Of a DNA stretch of 25,328 nt, positions 1 through 6,892 are shown piece after piece (the stretch's first letter is position 1; the number at the start of each line of letters is the position of its first letter). The position numbers were made by a program, and so were the translations under genes. Source of the DNA: Nitrososphaera sp035547955 (lineage in GTDB: Archaea > Thermoproteota > Nitrososphaeria > Nitrososphaerales > Nitrososphaeraceae). The stretch spans positions 1 through 25,328 of the forward strand of contig DASZTR010000096.1 of the NCBI GenBank assembly GCA_035547955.1. Direction: 5' to 3'. A model generated the notes under the pieces. That model was not told the DNA's origin, made no database searches, and worked only from the letters and a program-made list of their open reading frames with translations.

Positions 1-43
1 TTATTTAAACAGGGGTCAGCAAATGGTATATTCAATCATCTAT

Positions 44-61
44 CTGGAAGATATCTTCCAG
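44..61. repeat. 18-bp perfect palindrome downstream of the dephospho-CoA kinase gene
   Basis: The two 9-base halves (CTGGAAGAT and ATCTTCCAG) are exact reverse complements with no spacer. The palindrome lies 11 bases past the stop of the minus-strand gene ending at 73. It could be a cruciform, a dyad operator for a gene to the left, or part of a 3' end signal. A TATA-like TTATTTAAA is at 1-9. Function is unknown. Confidence 0.6.
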
Positions 62-72
62 CCACCACATCA

Positions 73-579
73 TCATACCCCACCATGATTTTCGACTCCG
101 ATCCTGTCCATTAAGTCTTTAGCCTGCTTTCTTTTCGCTGGAGTCATCATGACTGCGACCATCCCTTCAAGGGGCTGTCCGTACAAGACCATTGCGCCTT
201 CTGGCGCCATTGCAAATACTGGAAGGGCAAGTAAGTCCTCTTCGCCATCCACGACTACAACCACAGGCGCTTTTTCAGAGAGTGATTTTTTCAAAAGTTC
301 GACTGCAGCCAGCGAAATTGTGCCGGCAGGGTTAGTGCAGCGCTCCTCTTTTGCATCGTGCCTAGGGTAATTACGTACAAGCCTCCGCTCCTTGCCATCC
401 ACTATTGCCAAGTCAGGTGTTATGCCAAAGCCGAGCAGCCGCTCAGTAGTCGCGTCCCCGACTGTGATTATTTTCTTGGCGTTGGCAGTTATTGCAGAAA
501 TCTTTTCCTTCGTCACCTGTGAGTCAGGTACGAGCGTGCCAAAGGGCTTTTTGAGCGCATCTAGGTCATCTTGGCGCAA
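73..579 (-). CDS. GTP-dependent dephospho-CoA kinase (DUF359 family)
   Basis: The family catalyses the last step of archaeal coenzyme A synthesis: GTP-dependent phosphorylation of dephospho-CoA at the ribose 3'-OH, in the cytosol. It is unrelated to bacterial CoaE. Visible family blocks are KKPFGTLV near residue 11, VGDATTERLL near 41, the VDGKERR block near 60, NPAGTI near 83, VVDGEEDLLALP near 109, and a YGQPLEGMV block near 134. The 168-aa length is normal. The start is TTG at 579, because the frame is closed by a stop at 607-609 and has no ATG or GTG between. The TTG lies just before the conserved N-terminal block, so little can be missing. It is on the same strand as the Mrp ATPase, 75 bases downstream of that gene, and could be co-transcribed. 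Family assignment is strong; the exact start is less sure. Confidence 0.88.
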   Translation of the reverse strand: MRQDDLDALKKPFGTLVPDSQVTKEKISAITANAKKIITVGDATTERLLGFGITPDLAIVDGKERRLVRNYPRHDAKEERCTNPAGTISLAAVELLKKSLSEKAPVVVVVDGEEDLLALPVFAMAPEGAMVLYGQPLEGMVAVMMTPAKRKQAKDLMDRIGVENHGGV

Positions 580-654
580 GTATGTCGTTGAACCACATGC
601 ACCACCTTATCAAGCTGACGGTGACCGGCTTTCCGGAGCCTTGGAACATTCTTG

Positions 655-1743
655 TTATTGTTGCTGCTGTGCCTTGGCCTCTGACTCTTCCTGCGCGCGC
701 ATTTCTGCCGCGATAATGCTTATCCTTCCGGCAATCATCTTGGCAGCCTTTTCAAATGACTGCGCCTGGAACGACTGCGGTTCAGAAAGCACGGTGGGCT
801 TGCCGGTGTCGCTCCCCTGGCTGATATGCTGGTGCAGTGGAATCTCGCCGATGAACGGGATGTTAAAGTCGTCGCTTATCTTTTTGCCGCCGCCTTTGCC
901 AAAGAGGTAGATCTGTTCGTTGCAGTGCGGGCAATTGAGAAATGACATGTTTTCCACCACACCGATGATGGGGACATTGAGCTTGTGGAACATGCCCACG
1001 GCCTTGACCGCCACGTTCATGGCAACATCCTGTGGAGTAGTCACGATCAGTATGCCGGTGATCGGGATCGTCTGCGCGATGGTAAGCGGCGCGTCACCCG
1101 TCCCAGGCGGCAGGTCTATGATAAGGTAGTCGAGCTCTCCCCAGTTGACGTCTGTCAGAAACTGCTTGACTATCCCAGAGACAATTGGGCCCCTGTAAAT
1201 GCCCGCTTGCTGCGACTGCTCGTAGAAAAAGCCCATCGAGATCACTTTTACGCCTGCGACCTCTGGAGGCTGTATCTTGTTGTTTTCCACTTCGGGCTGT
1301 GCCTTGAGCCCAAGCATGAGAGGGACGCTGGGGCCATAAATGTCGGCATCGAGAAGCCCCACTTTGGCGCCGGTCTTTGCCAGCGACAGAGCGAGGTTTA
1401 CAGAGACTGTGGTCTTGCCGACACCGCCCTTGCCCGACGCGACAGCCACGATGTTCTTTACCCCCGGCAAGAGCTCATCGAGGTTTAGCGCCCTACCTTC
1501 CATGACACGCGCAGTAACGCGCATTTCTAGTTCTTTGACGCCGATGCCTGCGATGGCGGCGCGCACGTCGCGCTCGATGTCGCTGTTAAAGGGACATGCG
1601 GGCGTCGTGAGCTCAAGCGTGAAAGCAACCCTGCCGTCGTTAATCGAAAGATCCTTTATCATCCCCATCGAAACAATGTCCTTGTGGAGTTCCGGGTCTA
1701 CCACTTTTTTCAGAGAACTAAGGACTTGATCTACCGTCACCAT
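655..1743 (-). CDS. apbC: Mrp/NBP35/ApbC-type Fe-S cluster carrier ATPase with N-terminal DUF59 domain
   Basis: This is a cytosolic P-loop ATPase of the Mrp/NBP35 family, which assembles or delivers iron-sulfur clusters to apoproteins. Residues 1-80 form a DUF59/MIP18 domain with the TTPACP motif around Cys50. The ATPase domain starts near residue 98 with the deviant Walker A GKGGVGKT (about 104-111), followed by LLDADIYGPS near 130 and DLPPGTGD near 210. The CPHC motif (Cys271 and Cys274) is the bridging-cluster CxxC of the family. The length of 362 aa is standard for the DUF59-fused form. A TTTAAA box centred about 28 nt upstream supports the ATG at 1743 as a leaderless start. The tail is Gln/Ala-rich. 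Clients in this window that carry Fe-S clusters are NadA and the XPD-like helicase; that link is inference. Confidence 0.93.
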   Translation of the reverse strand: MVTVDQVLSSLKKVVDPELHKDIVSMGMIKDLSINDGRVAFTLELTTPACPFNSDIERDVRAAIAGIGVKELEMRVTARVMEGRALNLDELLPGVKNIVAVASGKGGVGKTTVSVNLALSLAKTGAKVGLLDADIYGPSVPLMLGLKAQPEVENNKIQPPEVAGVKVISMGFFYEQSQQAGIYRGPIVSGIVKQFLTDVNWGELDYLIIDLPPGTGDAPLTIAQTIPITGILIVTTPQDVAMNVAVKAVGMFHKLNVPIIGVVENMSFLNCPHCNEQIYLFGKGGGKKISDDFNIPFIGEIPLHQHISQGSDTGKPTVLSEPQSFQAQSFEKAAKMIAGRISIIAAEMRAQEESEAKAQQQQ

Positions 1744-1768
1744 TTGACAAAAATTTGCCTACACCGTA

Positions 1769-1774
1769 TTTAAA
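1769..1774 (-). promoter_or_regulatory. TATA box of the Mrp/ApbC ATPase gene
   Basis: TTTAAA on the minus strand is centred about 28 nt before the ATG at 1743, the geometry expected for an archaeal leaderless transcript. Confidence 0.6.
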
Positions 1775-1911
1775 CCATAGTTTTAATACACTTGCTAGCC
1801 AAAGATTCAAAAACCATGCCAAAGGCATATGCTACAACATAGAAAATTTTAGACTTTATCCAATCCAAAAGTTCATAAAGTTGCGTTTATCACATTCCCG
1901 CGTACAATATT

Positions 1912-2520
1912 ATGTTTGCCATAGTGCATATGAGCGATGTCGTCAGGATTCCTCCAAGCAGGCTGACAAACTCTCTCAAAGATGCCGCTATCCAAATCCT
2001 GAAGGAAAAGTACGAGAGCATGCTCTCGCCGGATGTCGGATACGTCGTCATGATCACCGACGCAGAGGTGAGCTCGACGGGCAAGCTGGTGGCGGGCGAC
2101 GGCGCCACATACCACAAGGTCACGTTTAAGGCACTCACATTCTATCCCAAGTTGCAAGAAGTCGTAGAAGGCGAAGTCGTTGAAATCACTGACTTTGGCG
2201 CGTTTGTCAGGATCGGTCCGACCGACGCGCTGCTGCACCTTTCGCAGATTACTGACGACTACCTAAAGAGCGACGTCAAGCAAGGCGTCATTGTCGCAAA
2301 CCAGTCTTCCCGCGCGTTAAAAATAGGCTCCAAGATCCGCGCAAGAATAACCGCGGTCAGCCTCGGCAAGGGAGCAGGCATGGGCAAGATAGGCATCACG
2401 TGCAGACAACCGTTCCTTGGCGCACTTGAATGGATACAGGAAGAGATCAAAAAGGGCAAGGGAGGCGGCAGTGGAGAAGGCGCTTCGGCCGCTCCGAAGG
2501 AGAAAAAGGGAGGCAAGTGA
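1912..2520 (+). CDS. rpo7: DNA-directed RNA polymerase subunit Rpo7 (RpoE')
   Basis: This is the archaeal counterpart of eukaryotic Rpb7, half of the Rpo4/7 stalk that binds nascent RNA and helps open the promoter. The N-terminal 80 residues carry the family pattern: DVVRIPPSRL near residue 9, then the block ending in GDGATYHKVTF near 62-72. An S1 RNA-binding domain follows from about 82, with VVEGEVVEITDFGAFVRIGP, the LLHLSQI motif, and RARITAVSL near 143. RQPFLGALEWI near 165 is the conserved end. A Gly/Lys-rich tail of about 25 residues follows. A TTTAT box at 1886-1890 lies about 24 nt before the ATG, so the mRNA is probably leaderless. spt4 begins 8 nt after the stop and nadC 3 nt after that, so the three look like one operon. 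Confidence 0.95.
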   Translation: MFAIVHMSDVVRIPPSRLTNSLKDAAIQILKEKYESMLSPDVGYVVMITDAEVSSTGKLVAGDGATYHKVTFKALTFYPKLQEVVEGEVVEITDFGAFVRIGPTDALLHLSQITDDYLKSDVKQGVIVANQSSRALKIGSKIRARITAVSLGKGAGMGKIGITCRQPFLGALEWIQEEIKKGKGGGSGEGASAAPKEKKGGK

Positions 2521-2528
2521 GAGAATAG

Positions 2529-2717
2529 ATGGCCAAGGAAAAGGCGTGCAGAAAGTGCAAGGCCCTCACGAGCGGCAAAGTGTGCCCTGTGTGCAAGTCG
2601 ACAGACCTGAGCCCAGACTGGTCAGGCATCATCTTAGTGTTTGACCCAGCCAAGTCGCTTGTGGCAAACACGCTTGAAATAACTGCCCCGAGCAAGTACG
2701 CGCTAAAGGTCCAATAA
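2529..2717 (+). CDS. spt4: Transcription elongation factor Spt4 (RpoE'')
   Basis: Spt4 is the small zinc-binding partner of Spt5/NusG; the pair clamps RNA polymerase for processive elongation. The 62-aa protein has a four-cysteine zinc site, CRKC (Cys7, Cys10) and CPVC (Cys19, Cys22), followed by the family signature of a DLSPDWSG segment and an IILVFDP strand. The AKSLVANTL segment near residues 42-50 also fits archaeal Spt4. It sits 8 nt after rpo7, the usual archaeal pairing, and 3 nt before nadC, and so is probably translated from the same message. Confidence 0.93.
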   Translation: MAKEKACRKCKALTSGKVCPVCKSTDLSPDWSGIILVFDPAKSLVANTLEITAPSKYALKVQ

Positions 2718-2720
2718 AAT

Positions 2721-3596
2721 TTGGGCAGCCTAGACTCGCTTATAGACGTCAGGCAAGCTCTCGCTTCGTTTCTAGAAGAAGACATCGGGACGGGCGACAT
2801 TACAAGCTACACTACGATAATCCCTGCGGACAAGCATGCAAGGGCAGAGATAGTCTGCAAGGCGGATAATGCAATTGTCTGCGGGCTAGAAGAGGCATGC
2901 ATCATTTTTGACATATGCGGCTGCAAGGCAAAGGCGCTCGTCAAGGACGGCGCAAGGGCGGGCAGAGGCACGCGCGTCATGGTTATCGAGGGAAACGCAA
3001 GGTCTATACTAAAGGCAGAGCGCGTTACCCTGAACCTTATGATGAGGATGAGCGGAATTGCCACGGAAACAAGGGCGCTTGCGTACAAGGCTAGGCCTGT
3101 CAAGGTAGCCGCCACGCGCAAGACTGCGCCGGGCCTACGCTATTTCGACAAGAAAGCAGTCGTCCTTGGGGGCGGGCTGGCACACAGGATGCGTCTTGAC
3201 GACATGGTTCTGATAAAAGACAACCATATCGCCCTCACAGGCGCGCCCGACAGGTGCGTAAGGCTTGCAAGGGAAGGCGTAGGCACCGCCATCAAGATCG
3301 AGTGCGAGGCCAAGAGCGAGGAAGAGGCGATAGCGGCAATTTCGGCCGGCGCAGACATTGTCATGTTGGACAATTTCAGCCCGGCGCAGGCAGCCAAGAC
3401 CATCAAAAACATATCAAAGCAGGGGCTGCGCAAGAAGGTCATCATCGAGATATCTGGCGGCGTAAACCACAAGAACATAAGGCAGTACGCAAGGGCAAAA
3501 CCTGATTTTATCTCGATGGGCTACATCACACACTCGCCAAAGGCAGTAGACTTCAGCCTTGAAATAATAACGGCGACAGCAAAGAGGAAAAGATGA
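2721..3596 (+). CDS. nadC: Nicotinate-nucleotide pyrophosphorylase (carboxylating)
   Basis: NadC converts quinolinate and phosphoribosyl pyrophosphate to nicotinate mononucleotide, CO2 and pyrophosphate, the third step of de novo NAD synthesis. The N-terminal ASFLEEDIGTGDIT block, RVTLNLMMRMSGIAT near 100, the substrate-binding run from ATRKTAPGLR through VVLGGGLAHRMRL to IKDNHI (about 130-168), and the MLDNFSP and ISGGVN segments are all standard. Length (291 aa) is typical. The start is TTG at 2721, only 3 nt after the spt4 stop, which implies translational coupling within the rpo7 operon. It is convergent with nadA, with a 19-base spacer. Finding nadC, nadA and nadX together supports a complete local pathway. 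Confidence 0.94.
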   Translation: MGSLDSLIDVRQALASFLEEDIGTGDITSYTTIIPADKHARAEIVCKADNAIVCGLEEACIIFDICGCKAKALVKDGARAGRGTRVMVIEGNARSILKAERVTLNLMMRMSGIATETRALAYKARPVKVAATRKTAPGLRYFDKKAVVLGGGLAHRMRLDDMVLIKDNHIALTGAPDRCVRLAREGVGTAIKIECEAKSEEEAIAAISAGADIVMLDNFSPAQAAKTIKNISKQGLRKKVIIEISGGVNHKNIRQYARAKPDFISMGYITHSPKAVDFSLEIITATAKRKR

Positions 3597-3615
3597 AAGA
3601 AAAGAGTTATAGCAG

Positions 3616-4581
3616 TTAGGAAAGGGCCAGCATCCTGTCGATGGCGGTCCTTGCCCTGTCTGCGACCTGTTTCGGCACTTTTACCTCATAGACATCGTGC
3701 TCAAGTGAGTAGTTGACCTTCTCCAGCGTTATTTTTTTCATGTAGCGGCACACCGCGTCTTCCTTGACCGGTATGAACTCCTTGTCAGGGTTCTCCTTTT
3801 TCATCCTGTAGAGTATTCCCGTTTCGGTGGCTACCACGAACTGCTTGGCGCTAGACGCGCGGGCGTGCTTCATCATGCCCTCCGTTGATAGTATATACCC
3901 TTTTTGTGCAAGGTCGCCCTTGGCCATGTGGTACATCGTCGATGACGTGCAGCTGCATTCGGGGTGCACTAGGAAATCTGCATTCGTTAGCGTCACAAGC
4001 ATCTTGTTGATTTCTTCTGCCTTTATGCCTGCATGCACGTGACACTCGCCGGGCCAGATGTACATGTTCTTGCGCTTCGTCACTTCTGCGACGTACGAGC
4101 CGAGGAACATATCCGGCAAGAACAGCACCTTTCTGTCGGAGGGTATGCTGTTGACCACCTTGACGGCGTTTGAAGACGTGCAGCAATAGTCAGACAGCGC
4201 CTTGACTTCTGCTGTAGTGTTGACGTAGCTCACTACTGCTGCGTCGGGGTGCTCGTGCTTCCATGCGGCAAGCTCGTCTGCATTTATGGTAGATGCGAGC
4301 GAGCATCCGGCTTCAAGGTCCGGGATGAGCACTTTTTTGTCAGGGCACAATATTGACGCGGTCTCGGCCATAAAGTGAACGCCGCAGAACACGATTGTGT
4401 CGGCGTCTGTTGCAGCTGCGTTCTTCGATAGGGCTAGGGAATCGCCGATAAAGTCGGCAACGTCCTGCACCTCGGGAAGCTGATAGTTGTGCGCCAAAAT
4501 AACGGCGTTTCTTTCCTTCTTCATCCGCAGGACTTGCTCCTTAAAGTCCATTGCAAGCATGGTCATACTGTCTATATACAT
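3616..4581 (-). CDS. nadA: Quinolinate synthase (NadA)
   Basis: NadA is a [4Fe-4S] enzyme that condenses iminoaspartate with dihydroxyacetone phosphate to form quinolinate. The three cluster cysteines match the family: Cys93 in EAGCSLAS, Cys180 in WPGECHVHAG and Cys278 in EDAVCRYMKK. Other signatures are AVILAHNYQLPEVQD near 26-40, FIGDSLALS, FMAETASIL, LVHPECS and VATETGILYRM. The 321-aa length fits. A TTTAAA box at 4604-4609, about 25 nt before the ATG at 4581, supports this start as leaderless. A second in-frame ATG lies 10 codons further in. The oxygen-sensitive cluster probably needs an assembly factor such as the Mrp ATPase encoded at 655-1743 (inference). Confidence 0.95.
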   Translation of the reverse strand: MYIDSMTMLAMDFKEQVLRMKKERNAVILAHNYQLPEVQDVADFIGDSLALSKNAAATDADTIVFCGVHFMAETASILCPDKKVLIPDLEAGCSLASTINADELAAWKHEHPDAAVVSYVNTTAEVKALSDYCCTSSNAVKVVNSIPSDRKVLFLPDMFLGSYVAEVTKRKNMYIWPGECHVHAGIKAEEINKMLVTLTNADFLVHPECSCTSSTMYHMAKGDLAQKGYILSTEGMMKHARASSAKQFVVATETGILYRMKKENPDKEFIPVKEDAVCRYMKKITLEKVNYSLEHDVYEVKVPKQVADRARTAIDRMLALS

Positions 4582-4603
4582 GGAAGGATTGATGCTGTCT
4601 ACA

Positions 4604-4609
4604 TTTAAA
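4604..4609 (-). promoter_or_regulatory. TATA box of nadA
   Basis: TTTAAA on the minus strand is centred about 25 nt from the nadA ATG, indicating a leaderless transcript. Confidence 0.6.
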
Positions 4610-4936
4610 CCAGCATAATTGAGGATATGCGTGTCCTAACCTGCAAGACTATAGGCAATACTTGCCACATTTGACGCACAATTGCGCGCAAAGCCACCAG
4701 GCTAAAAGAATCGGATGATAAATTAAAGAAATATCAAAAATTTTGTATGAGCAAAAACGTGCGTAAGTCTTGGCAACTTTATTTCGCAGGGTAAGAGTAC
4801 ACTTACAATTGCCATAATGCTAAAGTCGAGCGCGAGAGCGGCAATATTGTGCAGGAGAGATGACAGAGGCATCATCACCCGGGTGTCTGTTTTTTGTCAA
4901 ACGTGCTCTTGCGCGCATCAAGGATGATGAATACAC

Positions 4937-4944
4937 ATATAAAT
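4937..4944 (+). promoter_or_regulatory. TATA box of rps30e
   Basis: ATATAAAT is centred about 40 nt before the ATG, giving a leader of roughly 14 nt that contains a GGAG motif 10 nt before the start. The gene is therefore likely to have a short Shine-Dalgarno leader. Confidence 0.5.
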
Positions 4945-4980
4945 TTCGATTCTCCAATAGGTTTCTGGAGATATTATTAC

Positions 4981-5163
4981 ATGCCAACACACGGCTCGCT
5001 TACAAAGGCTGGCAAGGTCAGAGGTCAGACACCAAAAATCCAGGCCAAGCCACGCTCGAGCAAGATAGCTAGGAGACGCAACATGGACAACTTTGTCAAA
5101 CGTTTTGAGAAGAAAAGGCTACCGGGCCAGAAAAAGCCAGAGCGCCGAGGCGGAAGAAGGTAA
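4981..5163 (+). CDS. rps30e: 30S ribosomal protein S30e
   Basis: This is a small-subunit protein found only in archaea and eukaryotes. The 60-aa, Arg/Lys-rich product begins MPTHGSLTKAGKVRGQTPKI, the classic S30e pattern, and ends in a basic GQKKPERRGGRR tail. Eukaryotic S30 is made as a ubiquitin-like fusion, whereas this archaeal copy is free-standing. The ATG at 4981 is chosen over an in-frame upstream start at 4894 because the homologous region begins here and the TATA box lies inside the would-be extension. nadX follows 68 nt downstream on the same strand. Confidence 0.95.
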   Translation: MPTHGSLTKAGKVRGQTPKIQAKPRSSKIARRRNMDNFVKRFEKKRLPGQKKPERRGGRR

Positions 5164-5231
5164 TCAGAAGCAGCCAAAAAAGGGAAGTGTAGAAATCCCT
5201 CACTCACCTACATATATTTTTGTGTGAGCAC

Positions 5232-6062
5232 ATGCCCGCAAGAAAAGTCGGCATAATAGGCTGCGGCACCATCGGCAGCCAACTTGCCGTTGCAATCGAC
5301 ACAGGAGTGGTAAGGAACGCGTCCCTTGCCTCGCTCTTTGACATCGTGCAGGGCAGTGCGCAACGGCTGAGGGAGAAACTGAATTCAAGCCCCCCAGCTT
5401 ATTCAAATTTTGACGATTTTATAAAAAGGGACGATTGCGATATCATAGTCGAGGCCGCGTCGCAGCTGGCGGCAAAAACGTTTTCGGCAAGAGTGCTGGA
5501 CGCGGGAAAGGACATGATGGTGATGAGCGTCGGCGCCCTTGCAGACAAGGAATTTCTCGCAGGACTTTTAAAGCAGGCGGAAAAGGCAGGCCGCAGACTG
5601 TACGTGCCCACGGGTGCCATAGCAGGGATTGACGCCATAAGGGCAGTCAGGCACCTTTTGGACTCCGTGACCATTACCACTACAAAGAGCCCAAAGGCGC
5701 TTTCAGGTGCGCCGTTCTTTGAGACAGGGAAGGTCAACTTGGACGAGATAAAACTGCGGACAGTAGTCTACGAGGGGACGGCCGCAGACGCGGTCAGGGC
5801 CTTCCCATCAAATGTCAACGTCGCGGCCGTCCTGAGCCTCGCAGGCATCGGGGTCGACAAGACGAAGGTCAGAGTCATCGCTGACCCTTCGTTTATCACC
5901 AACCAGCACGAGATAGAGGCGAAAGGCAGCTTTGGAGAATTCCACTTTACCGTCAACAACGTACCTTCGCCGGGCAACCCCAAGACCAGCTACCTTGCGG
6001 TGCTATCGGCGATAGAATGCCTGCGCTCCATATGCGACGACGGCATGAGAGTAGGGTCCTGA
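5232..6062 (+). CDS. nadX: L-aspartate dehydrogenase (NadX)
   Basis: NadX oxidises L-aspartate to iminoaspartate with NAD(P)+, feeding NadA. It replaces the FAD-dependent oxidase NadB and needs no oxygen or fumarate. A Rossmann nucleotide-binding motif GIIGCGTIGS lies at residues 7-16. YVPTGAIAGIDAI near 124, the FPSNVNVAAVLSLAG block near 191, the NQHEIEAKG segment with the probable catalytic His at about 226, and VPSPGNPKTS near 244 are all family hallmarks. The ATG at 5232 is preferred; an in-frame TTG at 5220 adds only four residues. A TATA-like CATATATTTT just upstream is too close to the ATG for a leaderless start, so co-transcription with rps30e is possible. Confidence 0.92.
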   Translation: MPARKVGIIGCGTIGSQLAVAIDTGVVRNASLASLFDIVQGSAQRLREKLNSSPPAYSNFDDFIKRDDCDIIVEAASQLAAKTFSARVLDAGKDMMVMSVGALADKEFLAGLLKQAEKAGRRLYVPTGAIAGIDAIRAVRHLLDSVTITTTKSPKALSGAPFFETGKVNLDEIKLRTVVYEGTAADAVRAFPSNVNVAAVLSLAGIGVDKTKVRVIADPSFITNQHEIEAKGSFGEFHFTVNNVPSPGNPKTSYLAVLSAIECLRSICDDGMRVGS

Positions 6063-6078
6063 CGGCCCTTTTTTACAG

Positions 6079-6086
6079 TTTATATA
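6079..6086 (+). promoter_or_regulatory. TATA box of the first TRAM gene
   Basis: TTTATATA lies about 30 nt before the ATG at 6113, immediately after the nadX stop. It indicates an independent transcript with little or no leader. Confidence 0.6.
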
Positions 6087-6112
6087 GGGTGAAGTGTTTG
6101 CGCTCCCTACGT

Positions 6113-6361
6113 ATGAGTTACGGAAGAAGAGATAACTTCGGTCCCAAGCCTGTGGAAATAGGCAAGGAATACGATGTCCAAATCACTGAAATCAGCCGCA
6201 AAGGAGACGGAATCGCAAGGATACAGGGTTTTGTCATCTTTGTGAAGGACGGTAAGGTTGGTCAGAACGCAAAGATCCGAGTCACGCAGATCGGACCAAG
6301 GTTCGCGACTGCCGAAGTCGTCAACGGCGCAGCCACGATAACCGACAACCCGGCAAGCTAG
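6113..6361 (+). CDS. TRAM-domain RNA-binding protein (short form)
   Basis: The 82-aa protein is essentially one TRAM domain, a small beta-barrel that binds RNA. In archaea, stand-alone TRAM proteins are abundant and have been proposed to act as RNA chaperones. The segment from VEIGKEYDVQITEISRKGDG (residues 14-33) through IARIQGFVIFVKDGKVG and the FATAEVV strand is the complete domain. A short MSYGRRDNFGPK head precedes it. The ATG at 6113 is chosen because the TATA box at 6079-6086 falls inside the longer reading frame. A paralogue at 12443 shares most of the core but has long low-complexity ends. A good terminator follows directly. Confidence 0.88.
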   Translation: MSYGRRDNFGPKPVEIGKEYDVQITEISRKGDGIARIQGFVIFVKDGKVGQNAKIRVTQIGPRFATAEVVNGAATITDNPAS

Positions 6362-6363
6362 AC

Positions 6364-6404
6364 TCTGCGTTCTACGAATGCAGATCGTTTCTTTTTTTGT
6401 TTTC
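6364..6404 (+). terminator. Hairpin plus T-tract terminator after the first TRAM gene
   Basis: A 9-bp stem (TCTGCGTTC with GAATGCAGA, one G-U pair) closes a 3-nt loop. It is followed by a T-rich run at 6388-6404. The structure begins 3 nt after the stop codon and resembles a bacterial intrinsic terminator, whereas archaea often use the T-tract alone. Confidence 0.6.
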
Positions 6405-6493
6405 CACTTTAGCAAGTAAAAACACTGCTTTTTTTGCAGACAAACGAATTTAGGTCAATTACGTCAAACAACACATAGTACGGAGACACAGAT

Positions 6494-6892
6494 ATGTCCC
6501 TGCGCAACAACGCCATCGCCATCGTGGCAATCTGCTGCATCGCAGTCGGAGGCCTGTGGGCCATAGGCAACCTCACAAAGGAGACAAAAGAGGCAGACTT
6601 GTCGCATGTCGAGGGCGTGCTGCTTTTGGCGGAGCGGAACACTTTTAACGACACTAACCCGAGCATCTCCGTGAATGCAGGTGTGCCTGCAAAGCTGGTC
6701 GTCGTCAACAAGGACATCGTCAAACATGACCTCCAAATAACAGGAGACAAGACGGCCATACTCAATATCAATACCTTGCCGTTAAACCCCGAGCAGAGCT
6801 TTCCTACTGCGATTCTGGCATACAAACCTGGAACATACGAGTATTATTGTTCATTTCACCCGGCCATGCGTGGCAAGATAATAGCCAGCTAG
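6494..6892 (+). CDS. Membrane-anchored cupredoxin (plastocyanin-like blue copper protein)
   Basis: The 132-aa protein starts with a short charged head and one hydrophobic segment (about residues 7-25), which fits a signal anchor that places the rest outside the membrane. The remainder is a cupredoxin domain. The type-1 copper ligands are all present: His78 in VKHDL, then Cys119, His122 and Met125 in YYCSFHPAMRG. Ammonia-oxidising archaea encode many such proteins as electron carriers in place of cytochromes c, so a redox role in the respiratory chain is likely but not shown. The stop codon overlaps that of the convergent GTPase gene by 4 bases. It is transcribed alone. Confidence 0.9.
   Translation: MSLRNNAIAIVAICCIAVGGLWAIGNLTKETKEADLSHVEGVLLLAERNTFNDTNPSISVNAGVPAKLVVVNKDIVKHDLQITGDKTAILNINTLPLNPEQSFPTAILAYKPGTYEYYCSFHPAMRGKIIAS

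Larger units (their letters stand above)
4582..4980. other. Intergenic region between nadA and rps30e
   Basis: Divergent spacer of about 400 bases. It holds the nadA TATA box on the left and the rps30e TATA box on the right. Two very short plus-strand ORFs are visible. One at 4817-4927 would encode 36 residues with a CQTCSC motif. Neither has a convincing promoter, and they are not called. Confidence 0.5.

Noticed and set aside
1873..2238. Minus-strand frame of 121 codons antisense to rpo7
   Set aside because: It is a shadow of the strongly supported rpo7 gene.
6889..6892. CTAG shared as overlapping stop codons of the cupredoxin and GTPase genes
   Set aside because: A neat overlap, but convergent genes with 4-base stop overlaps are common in compact archaeal genomes.
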